Source: Amycolatopsis tucumanensis (GTDB lineage: Bacteria > Actinomycetota > Actinomycetes > Mycobacteriales > Pseudonocardiaceae). From it: a DNA stretch of 64,000 nucleotides. Below are positions 44,615 through 53,199 of this stretch, piece after piece. The notes beneath the pieces are model-generated. The model saw only the letters and a program-made list of their open reading frames with translations, was not told where the DNA came from and searched no databases. How positions within the stretch are numbered: position 1 is the first letter of the stretch; every line of letters begins with the position of its first letter. The DNA is taken from the NCBI RefSeq assembly GCF_021654135.1, contig NZ_JAKGSD010000001.1:536116-600115 (forward strand), read 5' to 3'. The translations under genes and the position numbers were made by a program.

Positions 44615-45870
44615 CGACGGCGGCCGCCGGCACGGCGGTCCCGCCCGAGGTCCGGCGCCGGGCGCTGCGCAAGGTCGCGTGGCGCCTGGTCCCGCTCGTC
44701 CTGCTGATGTACACGGCCGCGTTCCTGGACCGGGTCAACCTCGGCACCGCGGCCCTGACCATGAACGCCGACCTGGGGCTGTCCGCGGCCGCGTTCGGTT
44801 TCGCCACCGGCATCTTCTCCGCCGGCTACATCGCGCTGCAGATCCCGAGCAACCTGGCGCTGCAGCGGGTCGGCCCGCGCCGGTGGCTGGCGTTGCTGAT
44901 GGTGTGCTGGGGCGCGGTCGCCACCTGCACCGGGTTCGTGCAGGGCCAGGGCTCGCTGATCACCCTGCGCGTGCTGCTCGGCGCCGCCGAGTCCGGGTTC
45001 CTGCCCGGCATGCTGCTCTACCTCACCTACTGGTTCGCCCCGGCCAGGCGCGGGCTGATCAGCGTGATCGCGAGCCTGCCGTTGTACGCGGTGATCGGCA
45101 CGCCGCTGTCGGCGGTGATCCTGCAGGGCACCGACGGTCTGGGCGGGCTCGCCGGGTGGCGGTGGATGTTCATCCTGGAGGGCCTGCCGTCGGTGCTGAT
45201 CGGGCTGCTCGTGCTGGTGTGGCTGACCGACCGGCCGGAGAAGGCGCGCTGGCTCACCCCGCAGGAGCGCGCGGCGGTGCTGGCCGAGGTGCCCCCGCCC
45301 GAGGGCGGCCGTCCGCGCATCCGGCTCGCCGACCTCACCGGGCGGCTGCGGGACGCGCGGCTGCTCACCTTCGCCTTCGCGACCGGGCTGCTGTGGGTCG
45401 GGTTCGCCGCGCTGACCGCGTTCCTGCCGCTGATCATCGCCGGTTTCGCCGAGTCCTACGACACCCGGCTGAGCCTCGTGCAGACCGGCCTGGTGACCGC
45501 GCTCGTCTACCTGCCCGCGATCGGCGTCGCGCTCTTCTGGGCGCGCCACTCCGACCGGCGCGCCGAACGGGTGTGGCACTCGGCGGCGGGCGCGCTGCTC
45601 GCCGCGGTCGGCGTGCTCGTCGCGATCAACGGCAACGGCCTGGTCGTCACCCTCATAGGCACCGTCCTGCTCACCGCGGGCATCTACGCCAGCCTGTCGC
45701 TGATGTGGCAACTGCCCATCGGCCACCTCCGGCCCGGCCCGGCGGTGGCGGTGGGCAGCCTCCCGGCAGAGCCGCTCAGTGCCCTCGTACAGGTTGCGGG
45801 TACCAGGGAAACGTGGTCGGTGGCGAGAATCAGGCCCCCTTCACGCGGATGCGGCCGGCCAGGACGGTGA
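44611..45870 (+). CDS. MFS (ACS-family) transporter, C-terminally truncated
   Basis: 419 codons. TM1-TM10 are normal for the anion:cation symporter family (FLDRVNLGTAAL; PSNLALQRVGPRRWLALLM). After SLMWQLPIGHL the sequence becomes hydrophilic, Pro/Arg-rich and unlike any MFS; TM11 and TM12 are missing. The end therefore looks like a deletion or rearrangement junction around 45730-45870. GTG 44611 overlaps the aldehyde dehydrogenase stop. The protein may be non-functional. Confidence 0.75.
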   Translation: MTTAAAGTAVPPEVRRRALRKVAWRLVPLVLLMYTAAFLDRVNLGTAALTMNADLGLSAAAFGFATGIFSAGYIALQIPSNLALQRVGPRRWLALLMVCWGAVATCTGFVQGQGSLITLRVLLGAAESGFLPGMLLYLTYWFAPARRGLISVIASLPLYAVIGTPLSAVILQGTDGLGGLAGWRWMFILEGLPSVLIGLLVLVWLTDRPEKARWLTPQERAAVLAEVPPPEGGRPRIRLADLTGRLRDARLLTFAFATGLLWVGFAALTAFLPLIIAGFAESYDTRLSLVQTGLVTALVYLPAIGVALFWARHSDRRAERVWHSAAGALLAAVGVLVAINGNGLVVTLIGTVLLTAGIYASLSLMWQLPIGHLRPGPAVAVGSLPAEPLSALVQVAGTRETWSVARIRPPSRGCGRPGR

Positions 45871-46490
45871 GCGCGGCGCACGGGCTGGGCCAGTACGAGG
45901 GCGGCTGGTTCCCCGGTCTGGGCATCGCCAACCGGATCGTCCCGCTCGGGCCGGACCAGTACATCGAGGTGGAAAGCGTCATCGACGCCTACTCGCCCGA
46001 GCACAACGCCTCCGACCGCTGGTTCTACGAGCAGATCCGCGGCGGCGACGTCTACCTCGGCTGGTGCCTGCGGGTGGACACCCGCGCCGAACTCGAAGCC
46101 GTCGCCGCGCGCCTGGGCACCGGCATCATCGAAACGGGCTTGCGGCAGCGGCCGGACGGCAGCCTCAGCGCGCCCGCCCGCACCCCGGACACCGTGTCGT
46201 GCTGGAGCCGCGGCCTGCCCAACGTCTTCCACCTCCCCGACCTGAGCGTCCATCCGGCCGCGCAGCCCTGCCCGTCCGCGGTGACGCCGCGGGGGATCGC
46301 GTGGATGGAGGTCGGCGGCACCCGGGAGGACATGGTCGCCTGGCTCGGGCCGGAGGCGGCCGGGCTGCCGCTGAGGTACAACGGCGACCGGCCGGGCCTC
46401 TACGCGGTCGCGGTGACCACAGCCGACGGGGAGATCGTCATCCGGCGCACGGCCGTCACCCAGCCGGAGCCCGCCGGGCGCGGGAGCTGA
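45867..46490 (+). CDS. VOC/glyoxalase-like protein, probably 5'-truncated
   Basis: 207 codons of the glyoxalase-like VOC family (GLGIANRIVPLGPDQYIEVESV; YLGWCLRVDTRAELEAVAARL). Relatives begin ~20 residues earlier with a strand containing His (xLxHVxxxVxDL), which is absent here. The only possible starts (GTG 45867, ATG 45849) sit in the same scrambled stretch that ends the MFS gene. I see this as the right-hand side of a deletion fusing two formerly intact genes. Confidence 0.65.
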   Translation: MSAAHGLGQYEGGWFPGLGIANRIVPLGPDQYIEVESVIDAYSPEHNASDRWFYEQIRGGDVYLGWCLRVDTRAELEAVAARLGTGIIETGLRQRPDGSLSAPARTPDTVSCWSRGLPNVFHLPDLSVHPAAQPCPSAVTPRGIAWMEVGGTREDMVAWLGPEAAGLPLRYNGDRPGLYAVAVTTADGEIVIRRTAVTQPEPAGRGS

Positions 46491-46538
46491 GCGACCTACG
46501 ATTCCGGGGTGACCGCCGATCGCGCGAAGGGAACCGGG

Positions 46539-47468
46539 ATGGAGCCTGCCGACCAGGGCGAGCTGCGGCTGTCCGGACTGGACCTGCCGCTGCTGCACGC
46601 GTTGCACGCCCTGCTCGCCGAGCGCAGCGTCACCGGCGCGGCGATCCGCCTCGGCCGCAGCCAGCCCACCCTGTCCAGCGCGCTCGCCCGGCTGCGCCGG
46701 CACTTCGGCGACGACCTGCTGACGCGGTCCGGCAACCACTACGTGCTCACCCGGTTCGCCGAGCAGCTGCGCCCGCTGACCGGGGTGGCCGTGGCCGCCG
46801 TCGAGCGCGTGTTCAGCGCCGAGGCCGAGTTCGACCCGGGCGAGACGAGCCGCGAGTTCACCATCGTGTCCTCCGACAACGGCATCAGCGTCGTCGGCGG
46901 GCTCCTGGTGGCGCGCGTCGCGCGGGAGGCGCCCGGCGCGCGCATCCGGTTCGTGCCGGTCACCCCGGAATCCATCAGCCGCAAGGACGAGTTCTACCGC
47001 ACGGTCGACGGCGTGCTGATGCCGCACGGCTACCTCGACCTGCCCCGCAACATCGACCTCTACACCGACCGCTGGGTGTGCGTGGCGTCCGCGGCCAACA
47101 CGCGGATCGGCGACCGGCTGACGATGGACCACCTGCGGGAGCTGCCCTGGGTGGCGACGTTCGGCGACCCGCTGGGCCGGGCGCCCGCCTGGCGGCAGAT
47201 GGAGATGCTCGGCGTGGTGCCCCGGGTGTGCGCCACGGCCGAGTCGTTCCTGGCGATGCCGCAGCTCGTCCGCGCGTGCGACGCGATCGCGCTGCTGCAG
47301 GAACGCGTCGCCGCGCTGGTCGCGGACGTGCCCGGACTGCGGATCCTGGAGTGCCCGTTCGACGCGATCCCGCTCGTCGAGGCGTTCTGGTGGCACCCGA
47401 TCCACGACGACGATCCCGGCCACGCCTGGCTGCGGCGCTGCCTGACCGGACTGCGGCCGGACGCATAG
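46539..47468 (+). CDS. LysR-family transcriptional regulator
   Basis: 309 residues. The N-terminal helix-turn-helix ([20 protein letters not shown]) is followed by the effector domain ([20 protein letters not shown] ...) of the NodD/LinR-like branch. ATG 46539 is preferred (AAGGG eight bases upstream); GTG 46509 is possible. Its stop codon lies inside a 45-base promoter box also present upstream of the aldehyde dehydrogenase gene, so it probably controls both that operon and the amidohydrolase operon next to it. Confidence 0.9.
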   Translation: MEPADQGELRLSGLDLPLLHALHALLAERSVTGAAIRLGRSQPTLSSALARLRRHFGDDLLTRSGNHYVLTRFAEQLRPLTGVAVAAVERVFSAEAEFDPGETSREFTIVSSDNGISVVGGLLVARVAREAPGARIRFVPVTPESISRKDEFYRTVDGVLMPHGYLDLPRNIDLYTDRWVCVASAANTRIGDRLTMDHLRELPWVATFGDPLGRAPAWRQMEMLGVVPRVCATAESFLAMPQLVRACDAIALLQERVAALVADVPGLRILECPFDAIPLVEAFWWHPIHDDDPGHAWLRRCLTGLRPDA

Positions 47469-47508
47469 AGTCCGTCCATAACCGGCATCGGAAGTATTGG
47501 CTTCCTTC
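47464..47508 (+). promoter_or_regulatory. LysR-associated promoter box (copy 2)
   Basis: Second copy of the 43021-43065 box, overlapping the end of the LysR gene. It contains GGAAG-N6-CTTCC as an inverted repeat, and ATTGGCTTCCTT ends 58 bases before the amidohydrolase ATG. Confidence 0.55.
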
Positions 47509-47565
47509 GGAATGCCCGCGGCCGAAGAATCGGCAGGGTCCCCGCTCTTCCCTGGAGGCTCACCG

Positions 47566-48591
47566 ATGAACAGCCGACCGCCCACTGTGGACGTGCACGC
47601 GCACGTCTGGCTGGACGACGTCGAGGCACTGGCCGCCGGACGGCCCGGCTACCGCGAGCACACCGAGCTGGAACTGCGCCGCGCGGGCACCGCGTCCGCC
47701 GCGGTCAGCGCGGACCAGGCGGTGCGGCGGCGGCCCCGGCTCACCGACGTGACCACCCGGCTGTCCCTGATGGACGAGTCCGGAGTGGACGTCCAGGTGG
47801 TGTCGGTGGTGCCGACGCAGTACCACGGCTGGGCCGACCGGGGCCTGGCGGCCGAGATGGCCGCGACCACCAACGCGGGGATCGCCGCGCACTGCGCCCT
47901 GGCGCCGCACCGGCTGGCCGGCCTGGGGGTGGCGCCCCTGCGCCACCCCGACCTCGCGGTCGCGGCGCTCGACGACGCCGTGCTCGGGCACGGGCTCAAG
48001 GGCGTGGAGATCTCCTCGCACGCCCCCGGCGTGGAGCTCTCCGACCGCGCGCTGGACCCGCTGTGGCAGCGGGCCGCCGAGCTGGACGCGGTGGTGTTCC
48101 TGCACCCCTGGGGGTGCACTTTGGACGAACGGCTGGGCCGCTGGTACCTGTCCAACTCGGTGGGGCAGCCGGTCGAGCACGCGGTCGCGTTGTCGCACCT
48201 GGTGTTCGGCGGGGTGCTCGACCGGTTCCCTGGCCTGCGCCTGATCGCCGCGCACGGCGGCGGCTACCTGCCGCTGTGCCTGGGGCGGGCCGACCACGCC
48301 TGGCACCACCGCCCGGACGCGCGCGGGTGCGCCGAGCCGCCGAGTTCGTACCTGCCGCGGCTGTGGTTCGACTCGCTCGTCTACACCCCCGGCGCCCTGC
48401 GCGGCCTCGTCGCCGCCGCCGGCGCGGACCGGGTGCTGCTCGGCTCGGACTACCCGTTCGACATGGGGGTCGCCGACCCGGTCGCGCGGGTGCGCGCCGC
48501 CGGGCTCGACCCGGCCGCCACCGCCGCCGTCACCGGCGGCAACGCCCAGCGCCTCGGCCTCCTGCCCGCGGCGGTGGCCGCCCGCTCCTGA
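47566..48591 (+). CDS. ACMSD-like amidohydrolase/decarboxylase
   Basis: 341 residues of the amidohydrolase_2 family, with VDVHAHVW at the N-terminus, LHPWG, IAAHGGG and GSDYPFDMG. These metal-binding motifs match aminocarboxymuconate-semialdehyde and resorcylate decarboxylases. The start ATG 47566 has TGGAGG upstream. It begins an operon with an MHS permease, a cyclase and a BKACE enzyme. An aromatic or semialdehyde decarboxylation is likely, but the substrate is unknown. Confidence 0.9.
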   Translation: MNSRPPTVDVHAHVWLDDVEALAAGRPGYREHTELELRRAGTASAAVSADQAVRRRPRLTDVTTRLSLMDESGVDVQVVSVVPTQYHGWADRGLAAEMAATTNAGIAAHCALAPHRLAGLGVAPLRHPDLAVAALDDAVLGHGLKGVEISSHAPGVELSDRALDPLWQRAAELDAVVFLHPWGCTLDERLGRWYLSNSVGQPVEHAVALSHLVFGGVLDRFPGLRLIAAHGGGYLPLCLGRADHAWHHRPDARGCAEPPSSYLPRLWFDSLVYTPGALRGLVAAAGADRVLLGSDYPFDMGVADPVARVRAAGLDPAATAAVTGGNAQRLGLLPAAVAARS

Positions 48592-48625
48592 CGTTCTCCC
48601 CCGCCTTCAACGAGGAAGGAATCCC

Positions 48626-49921
48626 ATGACCACCACGTCCACCACCGGCAGGCCGGTGGCGCTGCGCCGCGCCGCGGTCGCCAGCACCGTCGGCAGCGCG
48701 GTCGAGTTCTACGAGTTCACCATCTACGGCTTCCTGGCGGTCGTGTTCGGGCCGCTGTTCTTCCCCTCCGGCGACGCCGCGGCCTCGACGCTGTCCGCGC
48801 TCGCGGTGTTCGGCGGCGGTTACCTGGCGCGGCCGCTCGGCGGGATCCTGTTCGGCGCGCTGGGCGACCGGATCGGACGGCGGTCGGTGCTGATGGCCAC
48901 CATCTTCCTGATGGGCGGCGCGTCCACGCTGATCGGCGTGCTGCCCACCTACGCGCAGGCCGGGCTGGTGGCTCCGCTGGCTCTGCTGGTGCTGCGGCTG
49001 GTGCAGGGCCTGTCCGCGGGCGGCGAGTTCACCGGGGCTCAGACCTACATCGTGGAAATGGCGCCGCCGCGGCGGCGCGGCGCGCTGGGGTCCCTGCCCG
49101 CGCTCGGGATCGGCCTCGGGTTCGGCGTCGCCTCGCTCGTCGTCGCGCTGCTGAGCACGGTGCTGACCGCGGAGCAGCTGAGCGACTGGGGCTGGCGGTT
49201 GCCGTTCCTGCTGTGCCTGCCGCTGACGATCGTGTGCCTGTTCCTGCGCCTGCGGCTGGAGGATTCGCCGCAGTTCACCGAGATCGTGGCGAAGGCGGAG
49301 CGGACCCGGACCCCGGTGCGGGACGTGCTGCGCGGGCACCTGCCCGACGTGCTGCGGGTCGGGGCGCTCACCGTCGCGACCCTCGGCCCGGGTTTTCTCG
49401 CCAAGCTGTACCTGGGCATCCACCTGGTGCAGGTCAAGGACTTCCGGCCGGCCACCGTCTACGGCCTGCTCGGCGTGGTGCTGCTGGCGACGGCGGCGCT
49501 GTTCCCGGTGATGGGGCAGGTCAGCGACCGGCGCGGGCGCCGGCCGATCGCGCGTGCCGGGTTCGCCGCGTTCGCCGTGCTGTCGCTGCCGCTGTTCCTC
49601 GTCGTCGACGGGACCTCCAGCCTGGCGGTGATCCTGCCGGTGGTGCTGGTGTTCGCCGCGATCGAACCGTTCGTCTCCGCCGCCGTCTACACGACCTTCG
49701 CCGAGCTGTTCCCCGCCCGGACCCGTTACACCGGCACGTCGATCGGCTTCAACCTCGGCACCATCGTGGCCGCCGGGCTCGGCCCGTTCCTCTGCGGGCA
49801 ACTGGTCGCGTGGACCGGCTGGGGCGCGGCACCGGGGCTGTGGGGCACCGCGTGCGCCCTGCTCGGCCTGCTCGTGATCGCCATGACGAGGGAGACCGGC
49901 CGGGCCGGTCTGGCCCGCTGA
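48626..49921 (+). CDS. MHS-family permease
   Basis: 431 residues with about twelve transmembrane helices and the MHS signatures GSAVEFYEFTIYG, GDRIGRR and QGLSAGGEFTGAQTY. It probably imports the carboxylic acid degraded by neighbouring enzymes. ATG 48626 has a GGAAGGA site and follows the amidohydrolase by 34 bases. Confidence 0.91.
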   Translation: MTTTSTTGRPVALRRAAVASTVGSAVEFYEFTIYGFLAVVFGPLFFPSGDAAASTLSALAVFGGGYLARPLGGILFGALGDRIGRRSVLMATIFLMGGASTLIGVLPTYAQAGLVAPLALLVLRLVQGLSAGGEFTGAQTYIVEMAPPRRRGALGSLPALGIGLGFGVASLVVALLSTVLTAEQLSDWGWRLPFLLCLPLTIVCLFLRLRLEDSPQFTEIVAKAERTRTPVRDVLRGHLPDVLRVGALTVATLGPGFLAKLYLGIHLVQVKDFRPATVYGLLGVVLLATAALFPVMGQVSDRRGRRPIARAGFAAFAVLSLPLFLVVDGTSSLAVILPVVLVFAAIEPFVSAAVYTTFAELFPARTRYTGTSIGFNLGTIVAAGLGPFLCGQLVAWTGWGAAPGLWGTACALLGLLVIAMTRETGRAGLAR

Positions 49922-49933
49922 GAAAGGACTTCC

Positions 49934-50707
49934 ATGACCAGGATCGTCGACCTGTCGGTGCCGCTGCGGGCGGGCATCGCCTCCGACCCGCCGGGCCTGC
50001 TGCCCGAGATCGACTACTACTCCCACGCCGAGACCGCGCAGGAGGTGGTCTCGTACTTCCCCGGGGCCACGGTGGACGACCTGCCCGACGGTGAAGGCTG
50101 GGCCATCGAGCGCCTGCGCGTCACCACGCACAACGGCACGCACCTGGACGCGCCCTACCACTTCGCGTCCACTATGGACGGTGGCGCGCGGGCCGTCACG
50201 ATCGACGAGGTGCCGCTGGAGTGGTGCCTGCAGCCCGCGGTGAAGCTGGACTTCCGGCACCTGCCCGACGGGTACGTGGCGACCGCCGCCGACGTCGAGG
50301 CCGAGCTGGCGCGGATCGGTCACGACCTGCGGCCGCTGGAGATCGTGGTGGTCAACACGGCGGCCGGAGCCCGGTACGGGCAGGACGACTACGTCTCCGC
50401 CGGGTGCGGCATGGGCCGGGAGGCGACGCTGTACCTGCTGGAGCGCGGCGTGCGGCTCACCGGGACCGACGCTTGGAGCTGGGACGCACCGTTCGTCCAC
50501 ACGGCACAGCGCTACGCGCGCGAGCGGGACCCGTCGGTGATCTGGGAGGGCCACCGCGCGGGCCGCGACATCGGCTACTGCCACCTGGAGAAGCTGCACG
50601 GCCTGGAGGACCTGCCCGCCGACGGGTTCTCCATCGCCTGCTTCCCGGTCAAGATCCACGCCGCGTCCGCGGGATGGACGCGCGCCGTGGCGATTTTCCA
50701 CGAGTGA
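49934..50707 (+). CDS. Cyclase-family hydrolase (isatin hydrolase/kynurenine formamidase-like)
   Basis: 257 residues of the metal-dependent cyclase family. The diagnostic HxGTHxDxPxHF motif reads THNGTHLDAPYHF, and a distal HLEKLHGLE-like segment supplies further ligands. The family includes kynurenine formamidase and isatin hydrolase; the length is closer to isatin-hydrolase-type members. It lies between the MHS permease and the BKACE gene, 12 bases after the former. The substrate is not assigned. Confidence 0.85.
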   Translation: MTRIVDLSVPLRAGIASDPPGLLPEIDYYSHAETAQEVVSYFPGATVDDLPDGEGWAIERLRVTTHNGTHLDAPYHFASTMDGGARAVTIDEVPLEWCLQPAVKLDFRHLPDGYVATAADVEAELARIGHDLRPLEIVVVNTAAGARYGQDDYVSAGCGMGREATLYLLERGVRLTGTDAWSWDAPFVHTAQRYARERDPSVIWEGHRAGRDIGYCHLEKLHGLEDLPADGFSIACFPVKIHAASAGWTRAVAIFHE

Positions 50708-50720
50708 AGGAGAACTGTTC

Positions 50721-51551
50721 GTGAGCGTCGTGATCACGGTCGCGCCGACCGGCCCGATCGCCACCAAGTCCGACAACCCGCACCTGCCCACGCAGCCGGA
50801 GGAGATCGCCGACGCCGTGGCCGCGGCCTACTCGGCCGGGGCGTCGGTCGCGCACATCCACCTGCGCGACGCCGACGGACGGCCGACGGCCGACCCGGAC
50901 ACCGCGCGCCGCACGATGGACCTCATCGCGCAGCGGTGCCCGATCCTGGTCCAGCTCTCCACCGGGGTGGGGCTGACGGTGCCGTTCGAAGAGCGCGCCG
51001 CGCTGGTCGAGCTGCGGCCCCGGATGGCGACGTTGAACCCGTGCAGCATGAGTTTCGGGGCGGGCGAGTTCCGCAACCCGCCGGACGCGGTGCGGCGGCT
51101 CGCGGACCGGATGCGGGAGCTGGGCGTGAAACCGGAACTGGAGGTCTACGACACCGGCCACCTGGACGCCTGCCTGCGACTGCGGGACGAGGGCCTGCTC
51201 GACGACGAGCCGATGCAGTTCTCCCTGGTGCTGGGCGTCGCCGGGGGGATGGCCGCCACCCCGGAGAACCTGCTGACGATGGTGCGGCGCCTGCCCGAGG
51301 GCGCGGTCTGGCAGGTGATCGCGATCGGCCGGGCGAACCTGCGGCTGACCGCGATGGGGCTCGCCCTGGGCGGCAACGCGCGCGCCGGCCTGGAGGACAC
51401 GCTGTACCTGCGCAAGGGCGAACTGAGCCCGGGGAACCTCCCGCTGGTGGAGCGCACGGTCCGGCTCGCGCGGGAGCTCGACCTGAGCGTGGCCGGCGTC
51501 GAGGAGACCGCGCGGCTGCTCGGCCTCCACCCGGAGCCCGCGAAGACCTGA
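50721..51551 (+). CDS. BKACE (DUF849) beta-keto acid cleavage enzyme
   Basis: 276 residues of the beta-keto acid cleavage family (TIM barrel). Zn-binding HIHLRD near residue 47 and the later SFGAGEFRNPP segment are typical. BKACE enzymes condense a beta-keto acid with acetyl-CoA and split it to acetoacetate and a CoA ester. Start GTG 50721 has AAGGAG upstream. It ends the catabolic operon and precedes IclR. Confidence 0.91.
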   Translation: MSVVITVAPTGPIATKSDNPHLPTQPEEIADAVAAAYSAGASVAHIHLRDADGRPTADPDTARRTMDLIAQRCPILVQLSTGVGLTVPFEERAALVELRPRMATLNPCSMSFGAGEFRNPPDAVRRLADRMRELGVKPELEVYDTGHLDACLRLRDEGLLDDEPMQFSLVLGVAGGMAATPENLLTMVRRLPEGAVWQVIAIGRANLRLTAMGLALGGNARAGLEDTLYLRKGELSPGNLPLVERTVRLARELDLSVAGVEETARLLGLHPEPAKT

Positions 51552-51571
51552 AACGCGGTATGGTCGTCCGC

Positions 51572-52363
51572 ATGTCAGGACAACCGCGTACCGGGTCGTA
51601 CCGGGAGCGCAACTCTACGGCCGACCGCGCCCTCGACATCCTGATGATGTTCACCGACGAGGAGCGGGTGCTCTCCGGCGCCGCCGTCGCCGCCCGCCTG
51701 GAGGTCGCCCGCTCCACCGCCTACCGCTACCTGCAGAGCCTGGTGGCCAGCCGGTTCCTGGAGGAGGCTCCGGGCGGCGGCTTCCGGCTGGGCCTGCGCG
51801 TGCTGGAACTCGGCCGCATCGCGCGCCGTTCCTACGGGCTGTCCGAGGCGGCCGCGCCGGTGATGGCCAAGCTGAGCGAAGCGGTGCGGGAAACGGTGTT
51901 GCTGACCCGTCGCGTCGGCGAGCTGGTCGTGTGCGTCGACCGCGAGGAACCACCCGCGCACCACGTCCGCCTGTCCTACGAACGCGGCAGCACCCTCCCG
52001 CTCAACGCCGGCGCGTCCGCCCTCGTGCTGCTGGCGTGGAGCGATCCGGACGAGGCCCGCGCGGTGCTGAAGTCGGCGCCCCTGCAGCGGTTCACCCCGG
52101 CGACGCTGACCGACGTCGACGCCGTGATGCGGCGCCTGGCGGAGATCCGGGAGCAGGGCTTCTCCGTCACCCGCGGCGAACTCGACCCCGACGTGCTCGG
52201 CATCGCCGCGCCGATCCGGGACGACGAGGACCGGGTGGTCGCCGCGATCAGCGTCGCGGCCCTGGCGTCGCGGGTGCCGAAGAAGCGCGAGGCGCCGATC
52301 GTGGAGCAGGTGCGGTCGGCGGCCGCCGAGATCGGCGGCCGCCTCGCCCTGATGAACGGCTGA
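51572..52363 (+). CDS. IclR-family transcriptional regulator
   Basis: 263 residues. A winged helix (AAVAARLEVARSTAYRYLQS) is followed by the IclR effector domain (GFSVTRGELDPDVLGIAAPI). Start ATG 51572 is used (ATG 51560 possible); neither has a clear ribosome site. It is co-directional with the BKACE gene and converges on the FAH gene four bases away. It may control either neighbouring operon. Confidence 0.9.
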   Translation: MSGQPRTGSYRERNSTADRALDILMMFTDEERVLSGAAVAARLEVARSTAYRYLQSLVASRFLEEAPGGGFRLGLRVLELGRIARRSYGLSEAAAPVMAKLSEAVRETVLLTRRVGELVVCVDREEPPAHHVRLSYERGSTLPLNAGASALVLLAWSDPDEARAVLKSAPLQRFTPATLTDVDAVMRRLAEIREQGFSVTRGELDPDVLGIAAPIRDDEDRVVAAISVAALASRVPKKREAPIVEQVRSAAAEIGGRLALMNG

Positions 52364-52373
52364 CCGGTCAGCC
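52358..52373. other. Perfect 16-bp palindrome spanning two convergent stop codons
   Basis: GGCTGACCGGTCAGCC contains the TGA of IclR and, on the other strand, the TGA of the FAH gene. It could form a short hairpin and act as a minimal bidirectional terminator, though without a loop or T-tract. Confidence 0.5.
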
Positions 52374-53192
52374 CTCGGCGCGCACCCGGTTGACGAGCGT
52401 GCCGATCCCCTCGACCGACACCGTGATCTCGTCGCCGTCGCGCAGGAACACCTGCGGATCGCGGCGGAAACCCACGCCGCCCGGGGTGCCGGTCAGGATG
52501 ACGTCCCCGGGGAGCAACGTGGTGAACTCCGAGATCGCCGCGATCAGCGTGGGGATGCCGAAGATCAGCCGGGAGGTGTCCGAACTCTGCAGTTCGCGGC
52601 CGCCCAGCACGGTGGTCACGCGGGCGGCCGTGAGATCCGCCTCGGCCGGGGTGACCAGGTACGGCCCGAGCGGCGTGGAGCGGTCCCACGCCTTGCCCGG
52701 CAGCCATTGGTGCGTCTTGTACTGGTAGTCGCGCATGGTGACGTCGTTGGCCACGCAGTAGCCGAGCACGTGGTCCACGGCCTTCTCCGGCGGGATCCGC
52801 CGGCCCGCCTTCCCGATGACGACCGCCAGCTCGGCTTCGTAGTCGACCTGGAGCGACTCCGGCGGCAGCACGATGTCGTCGTACGGGCCGATCAGGCTGG
52901 AGGCGAACTTGGTGAACAGCACCGGATAGGTGGGCAGGTCGCGTCCGGTTTCGCCGACGTGCGCGTGGTAGTTGAGGCCGACGCACACGATCTTGTCCGG
53001 GTTCGGCACCGGCGGGCACACCCGCACCGCGGCCATCGGGACGGCCTCGGCGGGCCGTTCGCGGGCCGCCGACAGCACGTCGGACGGGGTGTCCCGGCCC
53101 AGCTCCGACAGCCCGTCGAGTGGGACCAGCCGGTCCCCCTCGACCCGGCCGACTCGCCGGGCGCCGCCGAATTCGTAGGTCGCGTACGGCAT
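52368..53192 (-). CDS. Fumarylacetoacetate hydrolase family protein
   Basis: 274 residues of the FAH family. The metal-binding acidic motif reads DYEAELAVVIG, preceded by VGLNYHAHV and followed by TGTPGGVGF. Such enzymes hydrolyse or decarboxylate acylpyruvates or hydrate 2-oxopent-4-enoate in meta-cleavage pathways. Third gene of the minus-strand set flavin hydroxylase, extradiol dioxygenase and FAH hydrolase, which would act in that chemical order. Confidence 0.91.
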   Translation of the reverse strand: MPYATYEFGGARRVGRVEGDRLVPLDGLSELGRDTPSDVLSAARERPAEAVPMAAVRVCPPVPNPDKIVCVGLNYHAHVGETGRDLPTYPVLFTKFASSLIGPYDDIVLPPESLQVDYEAELAVVIGKAGRRIPPEKAVDHVLGYCVANDVTMRDYQYKTHQWLPGKAWDRSTPLGPYLVTPAEADLTAARVTTVLGGRELQSSDTSRLIFGIPTLIAAISEFTTLLPGDVILTGTPGGVGFRRDPQVFLRDGDEITVSVEGIGTLVNRVRAEG

Positions 53193-53199
53193 GGCCGCC

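Noticed and set aside
45684..47585. Minus-strand 633-codon frame across the VOC and LysR genes
   Set aside because: No domain; antisense to LysR, whose helix-turn-helix is clear.
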